Assembly: GCA_900073065.1 (NCBI GenBank)
Contig: FJOG01000007.1
Span: 1,383,031-1,447,030, forward strand
Source of the DNA: Phialocephala subalpina
Taxonomy: Eukaryota; Ascomycota; Leotiomycetes; Helotiales; Mollisiaceae
DNA length: 64,000 nt
Direction: 5' to 3'
Below the pieces are notes generated by a model. It worked only from the letters and a program-made list of their open reading frames with translations, had not been told where the DNA came from and searched no databases. The position numbers were made by a program, and so were the translations under genes. Each line of letters opens with the position of its first letter. The stretch's first letter is position 1. Shown piece after piece: positions 1 through 11,787 of this stretch.

Positions 1-580
1 CTCGGCAGGCTTGCAAGACCGAAGGAATAGGTTGATTGGAGATGAAATTGCGCCCTCCTTTCTGCAGTGCAGCCTCGACTATTACTGCTGTGTTGTCATT
101 GGTATTTCCAGGATCGTGTTCCTCGAAAATGGGATGCCGTGCGTCGATACAATGTACCCGAGGGCCGTGGACATCTGCCTCGAAGGCATATTGCCAAATG
201 AGGAGCCGTAACTCCATTGGAAAAAGGAGGAAGCACCCGAAGAATCGTTGTCCCTCCTTCTCCAAATGTCTGACCCTCCTTGCAGTGACTACCTTGACCG
301 TCCACTCTAGCTGCGCGATCATGTCTGGCTTGCTTTCGTAGGGGAGAGATTGGATTTGTTGGATATCGTGAGATCGCGAACTTCGACACTTTTCTTTCCA
401 ATCCTCGAAGGAGATGGGGATAGAAGGGGCATCGAAGCTGCTGAATACAGAAAGGTAATCTTGGTAGTCTAATTCGTTGTACAGGCGGCTGAATTCTGCG
501 TCTAGCGACTGCTCACGCTCGCGTCGCTTGATCTCGATGATCGTGGGATTCCGCCGAGGTCCAAAGTCGATGATCTTCAT
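1..580 (-). CDS. 2EXR-domain protein, 3' part cut by the window edge
   Basis: An open frame runs from an ATG at 580 (context CGCC-ATG) down to base 1 with no stop, giving about 193 residues. The first 110 residues are charged and coil-like. The rest carries the pattern of fungal 2EXR proteins: FPMELRLLIWQYAFEAD, then GPRVHCIDARHPIFEE, and near the edge PSVLQACRE, the usual hydrophobic-x-x-x-CRESR-like end of the domain. 2EXR is a large, F-box-like ascomycete family (F.LPPELR..IW) of unknown molecular role. The stop and any introns lie outside the window. The gene is co-oriented with the NLR-like gene to its right, with about 235 bases between them. Domain call confident, function unknown. Confidence 0.82.
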   Translation of the reverse strand, partial: MKIIDFGPRRNPTIIEIKRREREQSLDAEFSRLYNELDYQDYLSVFSSFDAPSIPISFEDWKEKCRSSRSHDIQQIQSLPYESKPDMIAQLEWTVKVVTARRVRHLEKEGQRFFGCFLLFPMELRLLIWQYAFEADVHGPRVHCIDARHPIFEEHDPGNTNDNTAVIVEAALQKGGRNFISNQPIPSVLQACR

Positions 581-816
581 GGCGAAAGGTTGGGTGGCAG
601 AGATGGTCGATGTCGTCGTCGTTGCTGATACATATAAGGTTGAAGGTCGGGCAGTGATTGCGATGCGATGCCTCAGGCTAACACTACTAGCCGCTCGAAC
701 AAGGCTGTCTTGTAGCCTTGGAGGGGTAGTGTATTCGAAGTGATTTCTATTCTTGATCCTGCTTTCATATTTGAAATATTAAGCTTCGTTTTTGCAATTA
801 AATTTGAAGTATCATG

Positions 817-3800
817 TTATCCTAGAGAAATAAGATCGCCTGACTCTGTCTCTCTGTCAATTGTACCCAGTTCACCACTTCCGTATTCGCTCTTCAGTCT
901 CCTTGCCACCTTCCCATCTTCTCCCAACCGCTTCAATATACCCATAGCTAACTCTGCGGTCCTCCTCACCTCTGGGTGGCCAGGTCCATAAGCCTTGTTC
1001 CTGCTCTCCAAGGTCTGCTGGCTGAATTTCAACGCTTTCTTTAGACAGACTTTTTGGTCTTTACCGTCCATCTCGCTTGCCTTCGACTTCCAAATCTCGG
1101 CGATTCCTTCCCAGCAGAGCGCAATCAGAACATCTCTTTCTTTCCCTTTCTGTATTTTTCCCATTTTGACAACTTGTTCATACATACTTTCCGCTTCAGA
1201 AAGAGAACCAGAATACCGCAGCACAGTAGCGATTCCCTCTTTACATCTCGCAACCTCAAGATCCTGCTTCGGATCCACCTGTTCGAATCCATTCATCGTG
1301 TTCTCAAACTTCTCCCTCGCTTCTTCTAATCTTCCAAGTTCAGCCAGACTCCGACCGAGATGATATGTCGAAACGAAAGTATAAACATGATTCTTGCCAA
1401 CCATGTCTTCACAATGTCTTACAACCTCCTCAAAGACCTCCACCGAAGCCTCAAACTTCCGCTGCGCTTGCAACGATAGTCCAACACTAAAATAACACTT
1501 CAACGTATCAATATGCTTCGCTCCAATATGGATACTTTGTTGTTGATAGCATTCTCTGGCGGTCGCTTCGGATTCGACATACTTCCCAAGCGCTCGCTGG
1601 ACAGAGGAAAGCCGGAAGAGAACTTTCAACGCATCAGCAGAATCGTCTTCGCCTCGTCTCTTGAAACTCCTCAAAAGATTGAGATCCAATTCTTCCGCCT
1701 TGCCAAGTTCACCGATGCGAGTATAGATTGAAGCCAGTCGACCTGTGCTCAATAGAAGTTCGAGGTTATCGGGCTCGGAAGAGCCAAAGATGGATTTCAG
1801 ACCATTGTACGATTTGAGGGCGGCAGTCAAGGAAGGAGCGAGTAGATTTTGGTCTTGGAAAGTGACGGCAACGAGGCGGTAAGAGGACAATGTTGAAGGA
1901 TGTTTGCGGCCGTGGACAGACTTGAGAAGTCGTTTTAGGGACTGTGCTTCCTTAGATGCGAGGGCGAAGTCCCCGAGACATCGCAAGATCTGGATGAGTT
2001 GTTCTTGGGCTTCTAGAGTCGAGGGATCGGAAGGACCGAGAGTCTCCCTCCGAATGGTGTAGGCGGCGGATGTCCAACGACGAGCCTCAGACCATTGACT
2101 GGTGATGTGGTAGTAGCGACCAATCTTGAATTGTAATGCTGCGAGTATCAAATCGTTTGCTTCGTTTGCTTGAGGCAGCACCTGGAGCACCTTGAGAGCG
2201 TGTGGGAGATACAAAGAACATTTACTTTGTGACGAACGGTTCGAGGCGTCCGGAAAGTGGGTTGCGAGAGCTGACAGCGCCTTCGCGGCCCATTTCTCGA
2301 TGGTTCCAGATTCACGGAGCCAGTGTTGCGTGGTGACTTGCACGAGCCGATGCATATTTAAAGTTTCTGCTTTACTGCACACAGATATCAACGAGTAGTC
2401 TTTGAGGTCTCCAATCGCCTCGATGAGATCTAGCGTGTCGCCAAAGACATCTCCAAGAAGGAATATTGGAATCGTCTCCTGTTCCATAAAAGACATGATC
2501 GCCAATACATCAGCCGCGAGCTCTCTTTCGGATCGTATCTTTTTGAAAGAGATGTTCCATGTCGTGTAGACAGCGTTGGAGCTGCTCGCCTGAGGACGGG
2601 TCATAAGATAGGCTAGCGTTGAGTTGTCCTGAACCTTCTCCATGTACTTGGTGACAGTGAGATAGTTCCTGTTCATAAAAGCTGTTGCTTGAGCTATCGC
2701 AAGCGGAAGGCAGTGAAGTGTTGTGACCAACTCTGTGGCCATTGGCATGTCGTCAAGGAGAACCTCATCATCCAAGCTGAGAAGAAGCATTTGTAGTGCC
2801 TCACTTGAAGATAGAGGGGCGACTTGGAGAATCGCTCCATGCGGCGCATACACCATGGCAGCTGAATGCGTCTTGGTTGTGAAAACTACCTGTCCGTGCT
2901 TGCACCGAGGAATATAATCCATGAAAGTTCGCATCTTGGTTGATGGAGGCGACTCTCTATCGTGATCGGAATTTGCATGGTGTTTGAAGATGGCTGCGTC
3001 GTCTGCACCGTCAATGATCATGATCCAGCCACCCCGCTTTCTGTCCTCAAGCCACTCCTTCATCATCCTGAATCGTTCCTTCTCTTCTCGCACCGAGATG
3101 CCTATCTGGAGCTTCTGCGCAATTGTTCTGAAGCCCTCCAAAACACTATCCGCAGTACCGCCATGAATCCAGAAGACGGAAATTTGGGGGTTGTGCTCAA
3201 TCTGCCAGTATGCCAGACGTGCAGCTAGATTTGATTTGCCCGCTCCACCGAGCCCGTATAATGCGAAGGTACCACCATCCTCCAAGCTTGCCAGCATGGA
3301 CTGGAATGGTTCGTTCCTTGGAACGAGTTTTGTTTTGAGTGGTGGTATGTGAGGGAGCATATGTATTGGCCATTGGGGAACAGGAGGGCTGGAATGACTG
3401 CTTTCGGCTCCGAAGTAATCTTGAGAAATCCTCCCAGACACTCCCAAGAAAGGAGACGATGGAAAGAGGTATGATCCTTTGTCGCGAATTTCGTCGTTGC
3501 CACTGGCATAAGAGCTGGTAGACCCAGTGCTTTGCCTGGTCAGTGATTCATAGCTGATATTTCGTTCTTCGTAACGAGGCGGTGGTAGGTATTGATCGGG
3601 ATCTGGGGTTGGAAAGGTGGGCAAAGGAACAGTTGTGGTGATATTCTGAGCAGGGGTCTCCACAGCCCAGGCGATCAAGTCGACCATGTTCTCAGACACT
3701 CTTTCGTATAGGTCGTCTTCCTGGGAGTATTTGCATATCGTCCTATGAGTTGCTTCCATGAAGACTTGAATCTCAGCAGGTTCTGGCCAATTCAATGAAG

Positions 3801-4600
3801 CAGAATTCCGATCCACAATAATTCCAATGATCGGCTTTGCCATCGGCTTGGTTTCGATGAAGTTGAGAACGCGTAGTCCTTGAGCCCGGCGAGTGAAGTC
3901 CCGGTTGATATGGCCTGCTATGTTCGAGTCCCTTCTCAAAGCTTCCATGATGTCGTTTCTGGCGTTCCCCGTCACAGCCCGGCATATTTTAACAAGCACA
4001 TCACCCAATGTTACACCATTCCCACCATTGTGCGGTGTCGCAAAGAAAGCGACACCCTTCGTCGAATTATAGATATCCCGGTAGTAATCAGTCGTATGAG
4101 CGCTGACGATAGCTCGTTTGACCACAATACCACCGAGGCTATGGCATACAAAGACGATTGGTCTTGCTGGACAATCCTTTCGGATGAGGGACAGTTGATT
4201 GATCAAGTTCTCCGCCGCTCCATAGACACCTGCTGTAGATGCGCCAAAGACGGCACTAGAATTGTATCCAAAAACAAGGATGCGGAGGCGCTTCGATCGC
4301 TGATGGCCTGGCAGGAAGTCTTTCAGCCAAAGTTTACCATCTTGAGACCACGTCGAGGTCCCATGTTCTTCGTTGTTCAAGGGATCGAGTCCGTGGACCG
4401 CGATTATACTACAGAACGAGGGAAGTTAGCAACGAGTTGCGTCTCACAGCAGATCTGGAAAGGTATGCGCACTCAACTTCTGGATCTTTGCCAGGTTTTG
4501 GTCCAGTTTCTTCTCCTGGCTCCGGGTCGGGATATATCTGCCTCAGGTAGCTTTTCGATCCATGATGGGAATCACGTGAAGCGCGACCTGATCTTGTCAT
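817..4600 (-). CDS. NLR-like protein: alpha/beta hydrolase (DUF676-type) + NB-ARC + TPR
   Basis: Two exons, 4600-4473 and 4408-817, joined across a 64-bp intron (donor GTGCGC, branch-like CTAAC, acceptor CTGTAG), encode 1239 residues. The splice restores the family's N-terminal hallmark DIIAVHGLDPLN, which an unspliced reading misses. Domains in order: a serine-hydrolase/lipase-like domain (about 43-280; CHSLGG with Ser about 133), a proline/serine-rich linker, an NB-ARC-type NTPase (P-loop GLGGAGKS near 420-428, then a hydrophobic-rich MIIIDGADD Walker B), a winged-helix-like stretch, and TPR repeats (about 760-1200; for example a duplicated LGPSDPSTLEAQEQL pattern). This is the classic fungal NOD-like architecture used in self/non-self recognition; the ligand and effector reaction are unknown. 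No disabling lesion is seen. The start is chosen for its CACA-ATG context. Confidence 0.92.
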
Positions 4601-6367
4601 TGTGTTGGCGGCCTGGCGGCATTGACGCTTTCGCAACAGCACAGTGTCATGAAAAAGAAGCAAGAAAGAGAGATGCGTTGAGTGAGCATCAAGATAACGG
4701 GTAGTAATCACCCCTCTGCAAGGCCCAGCCCAGGTGTGCCTTTGCTTTGTAAACCTTGAATAGAAGAGAGTTGGGGGCCAATCTGGGGTAACACACAAAT
4801 CTGGCGAATGAATGCTCTTCGGCGACCCCGCCGGGAACCAACAATTCTACATCCCTATTTCGGGACCAGCTGAACTTGCAGATCTTCAAGGCGCAAGGCT
4901 GAATGACACACAGCGAGCACATAACTGGACAATTGTATGTCATCTCGGATCGCAAATATCTAGCCTTGTAGTAGAAGGTCACGAGCTGATATTCCATTGC
5001 CAGTGCCTTAGAAACATGATGGCCAGGAACCATCAGCCTTACGGTCAACTCCAAGTAGACTGTGGAGTTCCTTTACCTCTAGGAATCTTTCGACTTGCTC
5101 GACAGTTTTAACGAACCTTCGTTCAAAAGACAATTCAACCAACCTCTTCTTCTGCCGAGCGGACATGTTCACAAAGTCCCGCTCTACTGTGACTACAGTA
5201 GCCAAATGCGACAATCATCGAGTACCACGATGGTCTCTCCAACTTGGGTATTGCTCGCAACATTGTCTATTGTACTGGCAGACGATGTTCGCTACCGATC
5301 GGCATATTGGTAAGAAGATCTTTGCCCATTGCTATCCTTCGAACTTCCTTCGCCGCGTCGCTTTTGAGGAACTCGGGAAACGTTCAATCGAGGATATCTT
5401 CGTCGCGATTCTTGAAATCCCTGATGTAGAGCATATCAGTATTGAATTTGACGAATGTCTCGAACGCAAACGTTGCTCCTGTGCAGGCAAGGTAGTGGCT
5501 GCGCGATTCATGGCATACGTGTAGAGCCAGATGGATTGATAATTAGAGACAAATTTAGCTTTTCCTGCTTGCAGCACTGTTCGGATGGCTTCGCTGAAAT
5601 GGAGGATAAGATGGTACCGAATCGTGATCCTTGGAACCGGGAATCGTTATATCGATGCAATGTATTCGTGGGTGCAGATGCCGGTCGAAGGCGTGTTCCT
5701 AGATGGCCAGGCGGAGCTCGACTGGAAGGCGGGAGAATAGGTGGAAAGTCGAGCTCGAGAAGGCTGTATCTTCTCCTGTAGAAGCTCAACTTGGTCCGCT
5801 TTATCTTCGCACGACTTGGAAAGTCCAGCAAACTGCTACTTGCCATCGATATCAGGACACATTCTATTCCATTCGTTGAATGAAACCCCACAGAAAGAGC
5901 AGTTGAACATGATATCCGTGAGTTATGTTCTCCGTCCTAATTTGTTCGATAGATATTCGATTTCGTGATCAAGGACGTCTTCATGTTGGCAGCGTCTGGC
6001 CTCGGAAGTTAGAGCTTGCGCGGTGGATTTGAAGAATTTCATCGTGCTCGTTGAGGCATGGCCGTCTTCATTAGAAAGGAAGGTAAAAAGACAATTGACG
6101 CTCTATTAAACGGGGGTCGGGGCACACAATCTGAATAGACACCCGTAACCGCTAATCTTAAATAGGGACAGTAGTCACGCGTGCGGGCACTAGCCGCCTT
6201 TAGCCCCTTGACGTTTTCAATGCCACGTTGAATCGACCCCATCCTTCATTCGCAATCGGGCTGTCTGTCTGAGCGCATGCAAGGCATCATTCCAGCCTCT
6301 CTCCACATCCCCATCTCGTCCTTCGACGACACACGACCGCCCGTGGCCTTGTCAGAAGCCAGAGCAT
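4601..6367. other. Intergenic region with possible gene relic
   Basis: About 1.8 kb between the NLR-like gene and the first Zn2Cys6 regulator. It holds short open frames on both strands, none with a recognisable domain. The most protein-like stretch is on the plus strand: 5300-5520 (containing RSIEDIFVAILEIPDVEHI) and, in another frame, 5585-5740 (containing RWYRIVILGTGNRYIDAMYS). The frames are separated by stops, so if coding this is a relic. Otherwise it should contain the divergent promoters of its two neighbours; no element is distinct enough to name. Confidence 0.4.
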
Positions 6368-8031
6368 ATGGATGATTGGCGTACGGAAAAGAGAGCTCGA
6401 TCATCAACGTCCAAAGTTAGGACTGGATGTTTGACATGCAAGTCAGTCTCAAGATCCCCCGCCGGAGAATTCGTGGAAAGCTCTTTCTGGTGACTGAGTC
6501 ATAATTTATAATTTAAAATAACGTATTATTTGGGCTAATTCAGATGTCTAGGGCCCGCCGCGTCAAATGCGATGAAGGGAAACCATCCTGCACAAGATGC
6601 ACTTCTGCAGCTCGCACTTGCCAGGGCTACCAAACTCCCAAAGCAACAGGCTCCTTGCCGCTAAATATAAGATTTTATGTGCCTCGACCACAAGATCTCA
6701 GTGTGGACCTTGTCCCCTTTCGAGGCAACGAAAAGGAGCGGCGTGCATTTGCGTTCTTTTGTGAACGGACTGCCAAATGTTTTCAATCGGAATTTTCGAC
6801 TTTCTATCTCCCTCAGGCCGCTAATGAGGAGCCTGCTATACGCCATGCTATAATTGCACTAGGTGGGATCCATGAATTTTGCGGACTAGATGAAGAGAGG
6901 CTGAACGGGATTTCCCCAACTGATCCGTTCAGTGAGCGGCAATACGGCAAAGCCATCTCGTTGCTTTTAAATTCTACCAACATGTCCTCGAAGCACCCTA
7001 CCGAAGTGTATCTTATAACTTGTATCCTATTCGCCTGTTTTGAAAGTCTACGAGGTCATATCAAGTCGGCCATCACTCATGTTAGGTGTGGGTTGGAGCT
7101 GCTGCACCAGACTACAACTGCCGACACCCTTGCAAGCTTTGTCTACGTACCTCGGAAGACCATCGGGTCTTTGTTTACTCACTTGGATAATCAAATGATG
7201 GGGCTCGGGGGTTCCTTGCTTTTGACAGTCATGAGAGAAACGGAAAGACTCTCGGCACCTTTCTCAGAGCTCAAGGATCCTGAGACCTTCAGAAAACTTG
7301 AAGGTGCCCACGAGAGCTTTGATATCTTTCTCAATCGCGCTCTTCACGTTCACCGGACTTCGGAGATGTTGCTAGCTGATCCCCTAGGATTTTCCGATTC
7401 CGAAACCCTTCTCCTGGAGATTGAGACCGAGCGAGGGAAGTGTCTTCAATACCTCGACCGTTGGTCGCGTGCGTTCAACCAATATTTGATAGGCCACGGG
7501 CTTCAACATGAACGGTCCTCCGGTTACAATATATATGTTCTTCAAATCTGGAGAGTCACAGCAAAGATCTTTCTGTCTGTCAACAATACAGATGCGCAAG
7601 AAACGTGGGATCAATTTCAACCAGAATTCAACACCATTGTCACGTTAGCTGAAGCTCTTGTTGAAACTTCCACTATCGCGAATACATCATGCCAAGGGAT
7701 TCCATCGTTCTCGTTTCATCTCGGCATTCTGCCTCCTCTGTTCTTAACGAGCATTCGGTGCCGCGATCCAATCCTTCGTCGACGGGCCGTCCATATCCTG
7801 TCCAGTTCTCGCCGCTGTGAGGGCATATGGGACTCGCGCCTGGCTGCCACGGTGGCTGGACATGTCATTAACGCGGAAGAAAAAGATGTCTCGCAAAGTG
7901 CTCCCGGGATTGAGACGTATCACAACCACGATTTCTCAGCAGGAAATATTCGAGCTTACACGAGGGTTAGAGAAGTTCAGGTGGCGTATGATGACGGGCC
8001 GCCTCAAATTAAGCTCAATTGGGTGGGCTAG
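6368..8031 (+). CDS. Zn2Cys6 (C6) fungal transcription factor
   Basis: Exon 1 is 6368-6441 and exon 2 is 6552-8031, giving 517 residues. The intron (donor GTCAGT, acceptor GTCTAG) splits the zinc cluster; splicing joins GCLTC-K-ARRVKCDEGKPSC-TRC, a complete C-x2-C-x6-C-x6-C-x2-C-x6-C binuclear cluster at Cys21, 24, 31, 38, 41 and 48 with the basic RRVK between. After it comes a long helical regulatory domain of the type common in fungal C6 factors (EPAIRHAIIALGGIHEF and FACFESLRGHIKSAITHV are its most conserved stretches). It binds DNA in the nucleus, probably at CGG half-sites; its targets are unknown. A clear paralogue sits at 29480-31244 in this window, with an intron at the same place in the cluster. 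The adjacent carboxypeptidase lies about 0.5 kb downstream on the same strand, but co-regulation is only a guess. Confidence 0.93.
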
Positions 8032-8539
8032 AGGTGCAGTGAGAACTGAGATTCATTTTTCAAGAAAATATCATGCTCAATTGAGTTAGGTATATACGAG
8101 CCTCAAGTGAGGGGCTACGACACATACTCGTGCTGCCGGTAAATCTGCAGGTAAGACCACCACAACAACCCTGTATAATAATTTGACCACTCACAACCTA
8201 AGCACCGTATTGAATAAGGCTGACCAGTATCCAATCAAGAGCCCTTGTATCATGACTACACCAGTATGCAATGAGAGCCTTGACTCTTGAGGTAGCACGC
8301 TGCACGCGATCATTGAAAGATTCCCAAATAGTCTAGTTGCCTACGAGGGACCTCGGAAATAAGTATAGGAAATGTATTCTATGGTCTCCCTCGTATGGAA
8401 GCTCCGAAAAGCATTACTTTTGAGATTTGACGAACTCTATGACGTTGATGAAGGATACTATAAGAGGCGCGAAATTCCATTCTCATTCTGATTTTTATTT
8501 TCATACCGCTCACGGAAAAGAAAGTCCCAAGTATCCACC
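8032..8539. other. Intergenic, promoter of the carboxypeptidase
   Basis: About 0.5 kb between convincing genes. No open frame, repeat or RNA gene is evident. The stretch just before 8540 should contain the core promoter and 5' UTR of the serine carboxypeptidase; no clear TATA box was seen. Confidence 0.5.
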
Positions 8540-10849
8540 ATGGTTCTTAACAAGATTCTCCTATGGGCTTGTTTTTATAGACTGATCGCCTCGCAATTCC
8601 CACCAAAGCCTGAAGAGGTAACCACCATTCAATCACGAATTCAACCAGGAGTTTCAATCTCATACAAAGAGGTCAGTAATAGTTTTCAACAACTTGGACT
8701 CATTGTATTAAACTAAACTTGAATGATTGTTTTTCCAGACAGAGATTTGTGAGACCACACATGGAGTTAAGTCCTTTAGCGGCTATGTACATCTTCCTCC
8801 AACCCTGGACCCTGCTTTCCAACCTTATCCAAACAATCTGTTCTTCTGGTTTTTCGAATCTCGCAAGGATCCTGCAAATTCCCCCCTGGCAATTTTCATT
8901 CAAGGTGGGCCAGGCTTCAGCTCGCTGATATCAGTGGGGTCTGAAAACGGCCCATGTTCCATAAATCAAGACTCGAATAGCACGACGCTCAATCCATGGT
9001 CGTGGAACAATGAGGTTAACATGCTCTACATTGACCAACCGACTCAAACTGGATTCTCCTTCGACGTGCTTACTAATGGGACCTTGGATCAAATCACGTC
9101 CAATATAAGTACTGCAGACTTCTCGACTGGGACGCCGGAATCGAACAATACCTTTTTAGTTGGAACTTTCGCTAGTCAAGATCAGAACCCTACTGCCAAC
9201 ACCACAACTAATGGTGCTCATGCCCTGTGGCATTTTGCGCAGGCTTGGTTTCAAGAGTAAGTTGCCAGGTCTCCAGGCTGCATCTACAGAATTCCTATTG
9301 ATTCCATTTTATAGATTCCCTGCATATAGGCCCGCCGAGGACAAAATCCACCTCTGGACAGAATCCGTGAGTATCTCTTCTACCACCGAATCTTATATAC
9401 ATTAACCCTGTGATCCAGTTCGGGGGGAAATTTGCACCCACCTACACGGCATATTTTGAGGAGCAGAACGAGGAGATCAACAGCACGCCATGGACGAAGA
9501 ATGGAGCAATTCCAATCCGTATCGATACCATAGGAATTATCAATGGATGTACAGACATGTTAAGTCAAGTAGCATTCTACCCCGAGATAGCCTTCAATAA
9601 TACGTACGGTATTCAAGCTATAACGCTCGACGAATACGAGGCATCGAAGCTCGCTTACTCTCAGCCTGGAGGCTGTCGCTCTCTAACGGAGACATGTCGG
9701 GCTCTGGCCACGGAGTTCGATCCTGATAACTACGGCAACGTGCCACTTGTGAACGAGGCATGTATCGCAGCGGCCAACGATTGCGGAAGCTTCGTCGCAG
9801 GCCCTTATCTCTCTACGCCGGTTCGTTCATTCATTCCTTCCTGACACTGAGATGAAACCTGTTTTTTGAAGGACAACGCTAACGGCGAATTTTACAGCGA
9901 AATCCTTTCGACATGGCCCAATATCCTACGACAACATTTCCCCCGCCGTTCGTGGTCGGATTCTTTAATCAACACTGGGTCCAAGCTGCCCTGGGAGTTC
10001 CTGTGAACTTCACTGTGAGCTCAAATAGTGTGTCTGATGGTAGGTGTTGTCCGTATTTTTGCCATTGCGAGATCGCACATCCAGTACACACATTTGTTTG
10101 AGAAGCTAACTGCGATTGCAGCCTTTGCGTCTACAGGAGACTACTTAATCGCCCGCGGTGGAACGATGGACCAGTTTAGCCGTGCCATCGACCGTGGTGT
10201 CAGAATTGCAATGATGTATGGCGATCGTGACTATACGTGCAACTGTAAGCTGATTAATTCCCATCACAAAAGTATCTTCCATGCTGATGCTAATATATTT
10301 GATTATAACAGGGCTTGGTGGAGAGAATGTCACTTTGAATATCAAGCATCCCGGGCAACATCATTTTCAGTCTGCGGGATACGAGAAGATCCAAACGAAT
10401 GGTTCGTATGTGGGTGGCATGGTCCGACAAGCGGGGCCGCTGTCTTTCTCCCAGGTTTTTGAGGCCGGTCACGAAGGTAGCCCAACTTTCTATTTCCCCC
10501 TTTGATCATGCCAATTACATTGCAAAGAGATGCAGAAAGCTAACTGAATATTGATCATGTAGTGCCCGCCTTTCAACCCGAAACCGCGTATCGAATCTTC
10601 ATGCGAACTATCAAAGAACAAGATGTTGCTACGGGCTCTATCTCCTTGGGCAACGGCTACGATAATGAGAACTATCAAACGCATGGCCCTTCTTCGGTCT
10701 TCGATGTTAAGAATGTCATTCCGCCCTCCGCTCCAACGCAATGCTATCTTTGGCAGCTTAGTACGACTTGTACAGTCAATCAGTTAAAGGCTGTTATTGG
10801 GGGTACTGCCGTCGTGAAGGATTATATTGTTATCGAACCTGAATCTTGA
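8540..10849 (+). CDS. Secreted serine carboxypeptidase (peptidase family S10)
   Basis: Eight exons: 8540-8671, 8739-9256, 9315-9366, 9419-9820, 9898-10039, 10122-10244, 10312-10476 and 10563-10849. All seven introns are GT-AG and the phases sum to an intact 606-residue protein. It releases C-terminal amino acids from peptides at acid pH. Visible landmarks: an N-terminal hydrophobic signal peptide ending near ASQ-FPP; the oxyanion/substrate motif IQGGPGFSS (usual form NGGPGCSS, so the Cys is replaced by Phe); the nucleophile in WTESFGGKFAP (Ser234); the Asp motif [10 protein letters not shown]; and the His motif EAGHEVPAFQPE (His510). Several N-x-S/T sites suggest glycosylation. Likely secreted or vacuolar; the lack of a retention signal favours secretion. 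Confidence 0.94.
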
Positions 10850-11787
10850 GCGGGCAATAACCGTTCGAATATCTATACAAAGGTGAGTGTCGGTGGTGCT
10901 ACAGACGGTTCTATAATTGGAGGTTGACCCGGGCCCTTATCCACCTGAGGCATCGCGGAGGAATATTGAGTTCGGGTTTCTCGCATGATATTTGACGGGA
11001 GAGTTTGAAATCAAAGAAGTTGTGGCGTGTCAGCTAATATGCTGCGAGGGAAGAACGGGGCTCGCAGTTTGTACGGGTCCGTTGGGTGACTGTTCTTGTT
11101 TATATCTATATCAAATCGCGCTCTCTAAATTCTAGAGCTCCCTCCCACTGAGTTGTCTCTTCCACATCATCAAGCTGCTGAGAATATCGCCATCCGTCTT
11201 CGTCACCAAATTGTCTCACAAGGATATCACTCTACCGTGGCGCTAGAAGAGGCCGTTGCCTGGGCTTGTCTCAGTCTCAGACGAATATCAGATTGGCTTC
11301 TCTGCAACCCAATCCTTCACTCTTCCCCGAAATAGCAATACTGGTGAGTCTGTCCATTTTCTCAAAATGATTCGCATGTCGTGTCTTTCGCGACACCTCT
11401 GGGATTGTGTAATTCGCCCACAGGAGCCACGTTCTGATCTGTCCAGACTGCTGAGCACACTTCCAACACCGCCGACCTCGAGACGTGGAAATGAGTGGAC
11501 ATGATTGGACGCCATCCTCGACTTGGTAATTGCTTGTATGCGCCTCAAAAGCTTAGGTCCGAAGGCTTGCTGCAAGCGAATTCGGCATCCATGCTCCCCA
11601 TCCATCACTGGTCGTTAGCGAGAATGAAGTGTTCAGCTGCGAAACTTCAAATAAATCCTCTGAAGGATCCCCTGAATGAGAAATCGGATATTTAGACGCA
11701 GCCATATCCCACGAACCTCGAGGTGAGCCTATCTACCACACGCCTCTTTTCAGAAAATACAACCTTATTTTGACATCGAAGTACTGA
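10850..11787. other. Intergenic region
   Basis: About 0.9 kb. Short open frames here (for example 11153-11335 plus and 11288-11608 minus) overlap each other on both strands and match no family known to me. It should contain the carboxypeptidase 3' end and the promoter of the WW-domain gene. Confidence 0.5.

Noticed and set aside
3880..4704. 274-residue plus-strand open frame
   Set aside because: Antisense to the NLR-like gene and its promoter; no domain, and composition mirrors the real minus-strand frame.
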